A stretch of 64,000 bases of DNA from Pseudonocardia xinjiangensis. GTDB taxonomy: Bacteria > Actinomycetota > Actinomycetes > Mycobacteriales > Pseudonocardiaceae. A program made the position numbers and the translations under genes. Shown in pieces: positions 25,355 to 32,907 of the stretch (position 1 is the stretch's first letter; every line of letters begins with the position of its first letter). Location of the stretch: contig NZ_JAAXKY010000006.1 in the NCBI RefSeq assembly GCF_012911925.1, positions 31,956-95,955 on the forward strand, given 5' to 3'. The notes beneath the pieces were generated by a model, which did not search any database, was not told the DNA's origin, and was given only the letters and a program-made list of their open reading frames with translations.

Positions 25355-25912
25355 CTACGCCGGCTCCAGCACGGACCGCAGCGCATGGTCGAGCGCCTCG
25401 ACGTCGAGCTCCGCACCGCTCACCACGGCGCGGAGCATCGCGCCGTCGAGGAGCATGCTGACCGCCCGTGCCCGGACCGGGCCGGTGACCGGTTCCAGGA
25501 TCTCCTGGAGCTGAGCGATCCACATCTCCGCGGGCGGGCGCAGCGCGGGCTCCCGGGCCGCCGCCACGTAGAGCTCGATCTCGACGATCGCTCGTGCGCG
25601 ATCGGCCAGGTAGTCGGCGGCGAGCTGGACGAGCGCCGTCCGCGGGTGCTCGCCGGCGGCGAGGCGCCGTCCCCATTCCTGAATCTCGGTGGCGTAGGAC
25701 CGGGCCAGTTGCTCGACGGCGGCCGACACCAGGTCCGACAACGCGGGGAAGTAGTACGTCGTCGACCCGAGGGGCACGTCGGCACGGTCGGCGACCAACC
25801 GGTGCGAGACCCTCGACAGGCCGTGCTCGGCCATGACCTCCACCGTGGCGGAGACGATCGCCCGGCGCCGTCCTTCCGGGTCCCGGCGCCGGGGAACCCG
25901 CCGGTCGGTCAA
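25355..25912 (-). CDS. TetR-family regulator of the SMR pump
   Basis: About 185 residues. The DNA-binding helices read IVSATVEVMAEHGLSRVSHRLVADRADVPLGSTTYYFPALSDLV, matching TetR_N; the C-terminal part is a ligand-binding type (TetR_C). The likely start is TTG at 25912, which overlaps the TGA of the SMR gene (TTGA), giving the sequence LTDRRVPRRRDPEGRRRA. It is therefore cotranscribed with the pump, and its likely operator is the palindrome cluster at 26243-26270. Confidence 0.87.
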   Translation of the reverse strand: MTDRRVPRRRDPEGRRRAIVSATVEVMAEHGLSRVSHRLVADRADVPLGSTTYYFPALSDLVSAAVEQLARSYATEIQEWGRRLAAGEHPRTALVQLAADYLADRARAIVEIELYVAAAREPALRPPAEMWIAQLQEILEPVTGPVRARAVSMLLDGAMLRAVVSGAELDVEALDHALRSVLEPA

Positions 25913-26229
25913 TGTGCCCCGCCGAGGTTGAGCACCACCACGCCGGCGACGACGAGCACCAGTCCGAGCACCTTCACCACGCTCAGGGACTCGCCGAGGA
26001 ACGCGACGCCGATGGCGACGATCGCGGCCGTGCCCAGGCCGGACCACATGGCGTACGTGACGCCGACGGGCACCGTCTTGACGACCTGGGTCAGGAAAAC
26101 GAGGGAGACCCCGTAGGCGGCCAGGCACGCGACGCTGGGCCAGAGCCGGGTGAACCCCTCGGTGGCCTTCAGCAGGCTCGTCCCGAGCACCTCGGCGGCG
26201 ATGGCGGCGAGCAGGAACACGTACGGCAC
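25909..26229 (-). CDS. Small multidrug resistance (SMR) family transporter
   Basis: A 106-residue, four-helix transporter. The key membrane Glu is in helix 1 (LLAAIAAEVLGTSLLKATEGF), and the family motif YAMWSGLGTAAIVAIGVAFLGE lies in helix 3. GTG at 26229 follows AGGAG, giving VPYVFLLAAIAAEV. This is the EmrE/QacE-like class of drug or quaternary-ammonium exporters; some SMR members instead export guanidinium. It forms an operon with the downstream TetR gene. Confidence 0.92.
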   Translation of the reverse strand: MPYVFLLAAIAAEVLGTSLLKATEGFTRLWPSVACLAAYGVSLVFLTQVVKTVPVGVTYAMWSGLGTAAIVAIGVAFLGESLSVVKVLGLVLVVAGVVVLNLGGAH

Positions 26230-26242
26230 GGTGAACTCCTCA

Positions 26243-26270
26243 TGTACAGGTGTACATGTACGACCGTACA
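26243..26270. promoter_or_regulatory. Overlapping palindromes, probable TetR operator
   Basis: TGTACAGGTGTACA followed by TGTACGACCGTACA contains several overlapping dyads built of GTAC half-sites, just upstream of the SMR start. The likely ligand is the TetR regulator encoded in the same operon (autoregulation). Confidence 0.65.
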
Positions 26271-26298
26271 CATCGGCCCGTCCGGCGTACTCCGCCCG

Positions 26299-26814
26299 TC
26301 AGGCCTGAGCGGCCCGCACCAGGCGCAGCTGCCCGATCTCGGCGGCGTTCTTCATCAGCTCGGCGTTCACCCAGGCGGCCATGTGCGCGACGGTGCGTTG
26401 AGGGTCGTTCTGCCACGGGAACGGCGCGATCCGGTCGAGGTCAGCATCGGTCAGCGCCTCCATGGCGGCGGACCACTCGGCGCGAAGGCCGTGCAGCCAC
26501 TCGACTGCCTCGCCGTCACCGGGCCAGGCGATCTCGGTGCGGCGCCGGGGCGGGCGTCCCCGGGTGTGGTCGATCGTCACGCTCCACCACCAGCCGACGT
26601 GCCAGATGATCCAGCCGATCGTGGGCACGGGGATCGGGTCGGGCTCGTGGTCCTCCCAGTCCGGCACCCACGAGCCGCCGGCGTCGAGTCTCAGCGTCCA
26701 GCAGGTGGCGGCGGGTTCCCACCGGAAGTCCGCCGCCGTCAGCCGCTGCAGGTGGTAGTCCAGCAGCGACCACACCAGGTCGAACTGCCAACGCAGTAGG
26801 TCACGACGATGCAC
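26299..26814 (-). CDS. DinB-superfamily protein
   Basis: A 171-residue protein from GTG at 26814: RRDLLRWQFDLVWSLLDYHLQRLTAADFRWEPA is the family's first helix region, followed by IGWIIWHVGWWWSVTIDHT (histidine of the metal site) and TVAHMAAWVNAELMKNAAEIGQ. This is the DinB/YfiT four-helix fold, probably metal- or thiol-binding. Function unknown. The much longer reading frame through this region is a shadow of the DUF1275 gene. Confidence 0.8.
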   Translation of the reverse strand: MHRRDLLRWQFDLVWSLLDYHLQRLTAADFRWEPAATCWTLRLDAGGSWVPDWEDHEPDPIPVPTIGWIIWHVGWWWSVTIDHTRGRPPRRRTEIAWPGDGEAVEWLHGLRAEWSAAMEALTDADLDRIAPFPWQNDPQRTVAHMAAWVNAELMKNAAEIGQLRLVRAAQA

Positions 26815-26876
26815 GGCGCGATCCTGACAGCACCGCGCGCCGCGGTCGTCGGGTTTCCGGTCCGGCGAGCGATGGG

Positions 26877-27716
26877 CTACCCCGCGCCGCGAACGTGCCA
26901 CCCTTCGGCACGGCGGCTGCGCAGTGTGGCGACCAGGGCCACGATCGCCAGTAGTACCGCAGCGAACCCGAGCGCCCATCCGAGGCCTACATGCAGCACC
27001 AGCAGCGCACCGACCAGCGCTCCGACGAGCATCGTCAGCACGGCCAGCACCCGTCGCGCGACCGTCGGGTACCCGCCCTTGCGGCCGTCCGCTGCGATGC
27101 CCGTCAACGTCATGGTGAGGACCGTGGTGGTCAGGTCCGGCACGGCGAGCCGACGGACTGCCGCGTTCTGCAGTCCCATGGCGACCGCCAGGAAGGCGGC
27201 CACGACCGCTGCCGCCATGACTCCGGGAGTGGATGCCAGCAGGACGGCGCACGCGAGACCGACCACCACCAGCCCGAGCTCGATCGCCGTGGCGTTGCGC
27301 AGGAGCTTGCCTCGCTGTCCGCTCCAGCGCTCGACGAGAGGGCCGCCGGCGAACGCGCCGACGAGGAACCCCGCCAGGGCGGCCAGGGACGCGACCAGCG
27401 AGAACCCGGGCGCGCCTGCCAGCGCGAATCCCACGAACACCACGTTCCCGGTCATGTTGGCGACGAAGACCCTGCCGAGCGCGAGGATGCTGACGGCGTC
27501 GACCAGCCCTGTCGCCGTGGTCAGCACCAGGAGAAGGATCGGCAGCGGTCCGTGGACGTCGTTTCGCGCGAGTTCGGTCCACAGCCGCGATCCGGATCCG
27601 GCCACTGGCGCCTCCTGGGTGCTGATGAGGCCACCGGTGCCGATGTCCTGCCGGCCATTCTCCACCACCCGGCCGCCCGCGCCGGAATTCGAGAAACGCC
27701 GCCGGACTCCGGTCAT
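26877..27716 (-). CDS. DUF1275 (YoaK-like) membrane protein
   Basis: About 279 residues with six hydrophobic segments. The DUF1275 signature is seen in GLVDAVSILALGRVFVANMTGNVVFVGFALAG and MGLQNAAVRRLAVPDLTTTVLTMTLTGIAADG. The family has distant similarity to transporters; its role is unknown. Start is uncertain among ATG 27740, ATG 27716 and later codons. Stands alone. Confidence 0.85.
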   Translation of the reverse strand: MTGVRRRFSNSGAGGRVVENGRQDIGTGGLISTQEAPVAGSGSRLWTELARNDVHGPLPILLLVLTTATGLVDAVSILALGRVFVANMTGNVVFVGFALAGAPGFSLVASLAALAGFLVGAFAGGPLVERWSGQRGKLLRNATAIELGLVVVGLACAVLLASTPGVMAAAVVAAFLAVAMGLQNAAVRRLAVPDLTTTVLTMTLTGIAADGRKGGYPTVARRVLAVLTMLVGALVGALLVLHVGLGWALGFAAVLLAIVALVATLRSRRAEGWHVRGAG

Positions 27717-27850
27717 CGGTGTCGACCACTGGCGGCGCACCGTCGAACGTGGTCGAAGGTGTGACCATGAATGATCAATGCGAAGACTGCCGGTAAGGGA
27801 AAACCCCGCACGGCCCGAGCATGGTGTGATCCGATTCTCGAGGAGCAGTA

Positions 27851-28372
27851 GTGAGTATTTCGTTGCCCACCGCCGGAGATGATCCGCGCTACACGACGCG
27901 AGGCGCCGTGTACGTGCCGTCCGGCGCGGGCATCACGAAGTGGTTCTCGGGTGATGTGTACACGACGAAGCTGAGAGCGCAGGATACGAACGGGGCGCTG
28001 GGTGTCGTCGACGCATCGGTGCCCGTCGGCAGTGGTCCGGTACCGCACACCCACGCCGACCAGGACGAGACATTCTTCCTGTTGTCAGGGGAACTGGAGT
28101 TCCTCGACGGCGACAAGACCTTCATGGCCTACGCCGGAGATCTCGTCTTCGTTCCGCGGAAGATTCGGCACCGGTTCACGAACGTCGGGCTGTATCCGGC
28201 GCGGATGTTGTTCTTCTACACTCCCGGTGGCACGGAGAGCACCTTCATCGAAGGCGGCGACGAGCCCGAGGCGGGCGTCATGGTGCAGCCGTGGGGCCCG
28301 GAGCGCATCGACGAGCGGGTGCTCTCGATCCTCGCCAAGTACGGCACCGAGGCGCTCCCCGACCTTCCGTGA
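27851..28372 (+). CDS. Cupin-domain protein
   Basis: A 173-residue protein with one cupin barrel: PHTHADQDETFFLLSGELEF carries the first metal-binding motif (HxH...E) and the second motif is present in FVPRKIRHRFTNVG. It resembles quercetin-dioxygenase-like single-domain cupins. GTG at 27851 follows GAGGAGC. Metal-dependent dioxygenase or isomerase activity is possible, but the substrate is unknown. Confidence 0.87.
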   Translation: MSISLPTAGDDPRYTTRGAVYVPSGAGITKWFSGDVYTTKLRAQDTNGALGVVDASVPVGSGPVPHTHADQDETFFLLSGELEFLDGDKTFMAYAGDLVFVPRKIRHRFTNVGLYPARMLFFYTPGGTESTFIEGGDEPEAGVMVQPWGPERIDERVLSILAKYGTEALPDLP

Positions 28373-28413
28373 TGCCTGCACCCTTCCGTGGTACCTGCAC
28401 CGGGTCCGCCACC

Positions 28414-29100
28414 TCACACCGCCGAGCGGGTGGGGGTTGCCGTGCCGTGCAGGCGCCTGGCGTGCGCCGCGTACGCCCGCGGCCCGATGACCGGCATCAG
28501 CAGCCGCGCGATGAGCGGGCCTTGGGCGAGAACGGCCTGCACGACCTCCGGGTCGCCTTCGTACATCGCCATTCCGAAGGCCAGCGGCAGGTGCTTCTTC
28601 GGGACTTCACCCATGGCGTGGGCGCCGAGTTCCTGCCACTCCGCGGCCGTGACGTACTTCTCCGCCAATGGCAGGATGTGCTGCTCCTCCAGCGCCGTGT
28701 GCTCGACGAGCACCGAGATCAGTCGATCGAGGACCGCGGCCAATGCCTCACGGTGTGAGAACGACGCATCACGACGCCAGCCGGTGAGCGCCGCGGCGAT
28801 CTCTCCGTTCGCCTGCTCGATGGATTCGTGGTGACCCTCCATCATGTGCACGACGGACGCGATTTCGGCCGGTCCCCGTTCCAGCAGTTTCGGCCACAGT
28901 AGTGCGTCCTCGCCCCCGTGGTGCGCATGAAGAAGGGTGCTGATGACGGTGATGTGCCGGCTGATCACCTCGGCCCGCTTCACATCGCCTTCCGGGACAC
29001 CGCGGACCAACGTCGGCGCCTGGCTGAACTCCCGGCGAAGCAAGACGTGTGTCAGATACATGTCGCGGACGTCGGCCATCGCGCCGGGGGCAGTCGTCAT
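28414..29100 (-). CDS. Hemerythrin (HHE) domain protein
   Basis: A 228-residue protein with the HHE cation-binding pattern: RAEVISRHITVISTLLHAHHGGEDALLWPKLLE, MMEGHHESIEQANGE and VLVEHTALEEQHILPLAEKY provide the His/Glu residues of a di-iron site. Such actinobacterial proteins are thought to sense or detoxify reactive oxygen or nitric oxide. It is divergent from the Nudix gene, sharing about 100 bases of upstream sequence. Confidence 0.9.
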   Translation of the reverse strand: MTTAPGAMADVRDMYLTHVLLRREFSQAPTLVRGVPEGDVKRAEVISRHITVISTLLHAHHGGEDALLWPKLLERGPAEIASVVHMMEGHHESIEQANGEIAAALTGWRRDASFSHREALAAVLDRLISVLVEHTALEEQHILPLAEKYVTAAEWQELGAHAMGEVPKKHLPLAFGMAMYEGDPEVVQAVLAQGPLIARLLMPVIGPRAYAAHARRLHGTATPTRSAV

Positions 29101-29208
29101 CGTATTCCTCTGATCGCTGATGGGGTGATCCTACGCGTGATGTGCGGCGAATTGTCGGTACCGGCTCGGCGCGCGCGGGACGGGACGGGTGTTCGTTAGG
29201 CTGGCGCG

Positions 29209-29754
29209 GTGTCCACGGCGTGCCTCGACGTGCTGAGCGGATTCCGGCCCCGCAGTCCCTCCGAGGCCGCCGACGTGGCCCGGGTCCTGGAACTGGTGGA
29301 GAGCGCGGAAGATCCGTGGCTCCGTTCGACTCCGCTGCACGTCACGGCGTCGGCTCTGATCGTGCATCCCGAGAGCGGCCGGGTTCTGTTGCGTTGGCAC
29401 CAGCGGCAGCAGGCCTGGTTGCAGGTCGGTGGCCACGGTGACCCGGGGGAGACCGACCCGGTGGAGGTCGCGCTGCGCGAGGGGCGTGAGGAGAGCGGGC
29501 TGACCGACCTGCTGCCGTGGCCGGACAGGGCCCTCGTCCACGTGGTGGTCGTTCCGGTGGCCGCCAAGGGCGACGAACCCGCCCACGAACACGCCGATCT
29601 GCGGTTCGTGCTGGCCACCGCGGAACCCGACGCGGTCCGCCCGGAGAAGGAGCACGCTCCGCTGCGCTGGCTCAGCGTGGCGGGGGCGCACGCGGTCACC
29701 GAGGCGAACGTCCGCGAGACGCTGGCACGCGTCGAGGCGCTGCTCCCGGGCTGA
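29209..29754 (+). CDS. Nudix hydrolase
   Basis: A 181-residue protein. The Nudix box is complete at about residues 74-98 (GHGDPGETDPVEVALREGREE, followed by SGL), with the REVxEE-type glutamates for Mg2+. It hydrolyses a nucleoside diphosphate linked to another moiety, with unknown specificity; the short N-terminal helical extension is typical of actinobacterial members. GTG at 29209 is chosen. Confidence 0.92.
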   Translation: MSTACLDVLSGFRPRSPSEAADVARVLELVESAEDPWLRSTPLHVTASALIVHPESGRVLLRWHQRQQAWLQVGGHGDPGETDPVEVALREGREESGLTDLLPWPDRALVHVVVVPVAAKGDEPAHEHADLRFVLATAEPDAVRPEKEHAPLRWLSVAGAHAVTEANVRETLARVEALLPG

Positions 29755-29952
29755 CCGTCCGGCGGTCGCGAACCGGCTCCCCGTATCCGGGCCGCCGGAC
29801 ACCGGGCTTCCGCGTATTCGATCTTCTCGGATCGCGGGTCCACCCGAATGGGACCGGACATTGTCGCAATGCGCGAGCGGAGATCTGCGACATGCCTCGT
29901 GACGAGGGTGCCGGCGAAGCGGCGGTCTGCCCGCCGACTTCAGGAGCAACAG

Positions 29953-30222
29953 ATGATCTCGATCGTTGGAATGGTCGCGCTGCCGCCGGTGGACGCGCCC
30001 GACCACATTCTCGAACAGGCCCGGCAGTTGGCGCACCCGCCGAGTGGTGCGCCCGACGGCCTGCCCCCGGGTGGCGGCTCCTGCGCGTGCGGCCACGGCC
30101 GAGATGCTCATGAACATCTCCGGGTCGGCAGCGAGTGCTCGCTGTGCCGGTCCCCGCAGCGCCGGTGTCTGCGGTTCCGCCGGGACGGTGCGGCGGGCAC
30201 GAACGAGGAGCCGACGGCCTGA
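29953..30222 (+). CDS. Small Cys/His-rich protein, possible zinc ribbon
   Basis: An 89-residue protein from ATG 29953, with AGGAG at 29942-29946. The second half contains CACGHGRDAHEHLRVGSECSLC, followed by a further Cys, a pattern of CxCxH and CxxC that resembles short actinobacterial Cys-rich proteins and suggests a zinc site. Function unknown. Located alone between the Nudix gene and the cell-wall protein gene. Confidence 0.65.
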   Translation: MISIVGMVALPPVDAPDHILEQARQLAHPPSGAPDGLPPGGGSCACGHGRDAHEHLRVGSECSLCRSPQRRCLRFRRDGAAGTNEEPTA

Positions 30223-30706
30223 CGCCGTCACGGCCCGGGTTCGCGCCGACGAGGTCCCGGTCGCCGGTCTCGCCGCCCGCCAGGGCGTCCCGCGGCGATC
30301 AACTGTCCTTGCAGCCGGCGTGCCGTCTCCCGTGTCGTCCCGGCCCGCAGCGCTCCCTCGGGACCGCTTGGCGACGCTCGTTGCGCGTCCAACCCTCGTG
30401 CTGCAGCCCCGTCGTCGTCGCGGCGTGTGGTCGCGACGGCGCCGGCCGGTAGTGCCGGGCTCTGTCGAGCGACCATGAATCGCACACCTGGCCGCCGATG
30501 ACTACGGCGGGTGATCCTCCTTGCGAGCTTTTCTCCCCCGAACGGGTTTTTGTGGACGGGCGGGTGAAAGAACGGTAACCACCGGCCTGTGGCGTTTCTG
30601 TTCGGAGCGGTGTTCGTTATAACTCGCTGAGGAGCCAACTCAGTTCCCGGCGCGGTCCGATCCTTTTCGGGTGCCCGTCCGGGCGTCACCGATAGGGAGA
30701 AAACTC
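30223..30706. other. 484-base upstream region of the cell-wall protein/sortase pair
   Basis: No gene was supported. The last 130 bases become A+T-richer (GTTCGTTATAACTCGCTGAG around 30611-30632), where the promoter of the following operon is expected. Confidence 0.5.
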
Positions 30707-31585
30707 GTGGCATCGGCTAACAGTTCCGCTCGCACGAGAGTGCTGCGACCCTGGATGGGTGTGGCGCTTGCAGTGGGAACCGCCACCGCGATGGTGGCAC
30801 TGGTGGGGGTCGCGGGCGCGTCCCCGGCTCCGGCCCAGGGTCCGGGCGGGGGCGGCCCCGTTGCGGGACCGCCGCAGGCTCACAGGGCGGCGGCCGTCAC
30901 CGAGCTCAGCCCGGAGATCGTCGTCGGACCGATCGTCATCCCGGCCATCACCATCCCGGCGATCGGTGGCGACGACCGGGACCGCGACGACCGCCACGGC
31001 GGCGACCGTCACGCCGAGGACCACCGCGGCTGGGACGACAAGGACAAGGACAAGCACCACGACCAGGTCAACGCCGAGTCCCACAAGGACGACAAGAAGT
31101 TCGGCGAGGCCGAGGACTTCGACAAGGACAAGAAGTTCGACAAGACCGAGGACTTCGACAAGTCCAAGGACCACGACAAGACCGAGGACTTCGACAAGTC
31201 CAAGGACCACGACAAGACCGAGGACTTCGACGAGTCCAAGGACCACAACAAGGACGACAACGGCAAGGACGACAACGGCGACGGCGACGACGACAACGGC
31301 GACGACGACAACGGCGACGACGACAACGGCGACGACGACAACGGCGACGACGACAACGGCGACGACGACAACGGGAACGGCAACGGCGACAACGGCAACG
31401 GTGGCGGCGGCAACGGCGGCGCGCAGGTCCCGAACGTGCCTTCGGGTGGCGTCGAGACTGGCGACGGAAGCACCACTCCCGCCGCTTACGCGATCGGTGC
31501 CCTCGCTCTGGCCGGCATGGGCGGAGCCGCCGCGCTGACCGCGCGCCGCACGCAGCGGCAGCGCGCAGGACGTCACGAGGCCTGA
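30707..31585 (+). CDS. Asp-rich repetitive cell-wall protein, probable sortase substrate
   Basis: A 292-residue exported protein. The N-terminus has a signal peptide (VALAVGTATAMVALVGVAGASPAPA). The middle consists of Lys/Asp repeats (KDHDKTEDFDKS, about three copies) and then a Gly-Asp-Asp-Asp-Asn repeat (about six copies, from about nt 31276 to 31376). It ends with GGVETGDGS, a hydrophobic helix (AAYAIGALALAGMGGAAALTA) and RRTQRQR. This tail matches the layout of sortase signals, and the next gene is a sortase whose ATG overlaps this TGA. The acidic repeats may bind calcium. Start GTG at 30707 after AGGGAGA. Confidence 0.8.
   Translation: MASANSSARTRVLRPWMGVALAVGTATAMVALVGVAGASPAPAQGPGGGGPVAGPPQAHRAAAVTELSPEIVVGPIVIPAITIPAIGGDDRDRDDRHGGDRHAEDHRGWDDKDKDKHHDQVNAESHKDDKKFGEAEDFDKDKKFDKTEDFDKSKDHDKTEDFDKSKDHDKTEDFDESKDHNKDDNGKDDNGDGDDDNGDDDNGDDDNGDDDNGDDDNGDDDNGNGNGDNGNGGGGNGGAQVPNVPSGGVETGDGSTTPAAYAIGALALAGMGGAAALTARRTQRQRAGRHEA
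31096..31400 (+). repeat. Tandem coding repeats in the cell-wall protein
   Basis: Two repeat blocks: a roughly 36-base unit encoding KTEDFDKSKDHD (about 31140-31250) and a 15-base unit GGCGACGACGACAAC (about 31276-31370, about six copies). Repeat number may vary between strains. Confidence 0.85.
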
Positions 31586-32244
31586 TGCGTCACCGCCTCG
31601 TCCGCCGCCACCCCCGTCGGGTCCTCACTCGGGTCCTGACGGGGGTGGCGGCGCTGTGCGCCGTGTTCAGTCTCGGGCTGGTCGCGTGCGGAATGGAGAC
31701 CGGCGCCGATCGTCCCGTGGTGACCGCTCCCGCGCCGGGGGAACGGGCACCTGCTCCTTCCGGGGGGCCGTTGGCGGCGCCCCTGCCCCGTTCGGAGCCG
31801 GTGAAGATCCAGATCCCGAGCCTCGGGGTCACCTCCGAGCTCATGGATCTCGGCCTGCAGGCCGACGGCACGATGGAGGTGCCACCTGGTGCCTACCCGG
31901 CGGGTTGGTACACGGGAGCGCCGAGTCCGGGCGAGCTGGGTCCGGCCGTCATCGCCGGGCACGTCAACTGGGCAGGCAAGGACGGTGTGTTCTCGAAGCT
32001 GACGGAGCTCAAGCCCGGTGACCAGGTGGCGGTGGCCCGGCAGGACGGGACCACCGCGCTGTTCCGCGTGGACCGGGTGGCCGAGTACCCGAAGCATCAG
32101 TTCCCGACGGAAGCCGTCTACGGGAACATCGATCATGCCGGGCTCCGGCTGATCACCTGTGGCGGTGACTTCGACCGCGAGGCCCACAGCTACGAGGACA
32201 ACATCGTGGTCTATGCCAGCCTCGTCGGTTCTGCGGCCGTCTGA
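31585..32244 (+). CDS. Class F sortase
   Basis: A 219-residue sortase. An N-terminal membrane segment (LTRVLTGVAALCAVFSLGLVACG) is followed by the sortase barrel with catalytic His126 (AVIAGHVNW), Cys192 (LRLITCGG) and the arginine shortly after (FDREAHSYEDN). These are class F features. The ATG at 31585 overlaps the TGA of the upstream gene (TGATG), so the sortase and its candidate substrate are translationally coupled. It should join the substrate C-terminus to the cell wall. Confidence 0.92.
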   Translation: MRHRLVRRHPRRVLTRVLTGVAALCAVFSLGLVACGMETGADRPVVTAPAPGERAPAPSGGPLAAPLPRSEPVKIQIPSLGVTSELMDLGLQADGTMEVPPGAYPAGWYTGAPSPGELGPAVIAGHVNWAGKDGVFSKLTELKPGDQVAVARQDGTTALFRVDRVAEYPKHQFPTEAVYGNIDHAGLRLITCGGDFDREAHSYEDNIVVYASLVGSAAV

Positions 32245-32294
32245 GCGCGCCCACCGAACCGTTCCCGATCCGGTAGGCCGGTCGTAGCGCCGGC

Positions 32295-32732
32295 CTACCG
32301 GTTCCGGCGGGAGTCCGGTGCGCCGACGAGCCACAGGAGCGTGGAGCGGCTCAGTGCACAGGCGACGATCGCCGCCTGCAGCCCGACGAGCAGCGCGCCG
32401 GTCACGACGTCGACGAGGCGGCCGTCCGGTGCGGGTGCCACGGTCAGCAGAACCACCACGCCGGCGGCGACGGTGCCGGCGGCGGTGGACAGCAGCACCC
32501 GGCCGATCGGCATCCTCCTGAACAGGGTGACCGCGCCCCAGAGCAGGGTCAGTCCACCGAGGACGGCCACGGCGGCCGCGGTGGTGTCCACCGCACCACC
32601 GCGGCCGCCGCCGGCTGCCACCACCGCGGCGAGCGCGATCAGGAGCAGCCCGTCGCCCGCGCCGAGCCCCACCGCGGCGAGTGGAGCGGTGCGGCCGGGT
32701 CGAGCGGTCGTCCGGGACCCGCGTTCACGCAT
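32295..32732 (-). CDS. Small membrane protein
   Basis: A 145-residue protein from ATG 32732 with four hydrophobic segments (LLIALAAVVAAGG, VAVLGGLTLLWGAVTLF, TVAAGVVVLLTVA, LVGLQAAIVACALSRS). No family recognised. It converges with the sortase operon. An open frame in another register across this region is a shadow. Confidence 0.65.
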   Translation of the reverse strand: MRERGSRTTARPGRTAPLAAVGLGAGDGLLLIALAAVVAAGGGRGGAVDTTAAAVAVLGGLTLLWGAVTLFRRMPIGRVLLSTAAGTVAAGVVVLLTVAPAPDGRLVDVVTGALLVGLQAAIVACALSRSTLLWLVGAPDSRRNR

Positions 32733-32907
32733 GCCTGCCCCTGTCGTCTGTGACGCCACAACTGGACGTCGGCGAAGCACCGTAGAGCGCTACGCCGGTC
32801 GGGACGATCACGGGCAGGGGTCGGTCGGGAGCGCCGAGCGGCACGGACGATGCCCGCCTGCTTGCCACGTCCGTTGACGACTGCTGGGCCCGCTCGCCGT
32901 GCCAGGG

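Noticed and set aside
26299..27768. 489-codon minus-strand frame
   Set aside because: Only the last 171 codons encode a DinB-like protein; the rest is a shadow of the DUF1275 gene in another frame.
30228..30713. 161-codon minus-strand frame upstream of the cell-wall protein
   Set aside because: No RBS, no similarity, and composition of a shadow frame; the region is better explained as upstream regulatory DNA.
31096..31400. Regular short repeats, considered as a CRISPR array
   Set aside because: The repeats are coding, directly adjacent, without unique spacers, and in frame with an exported protein.
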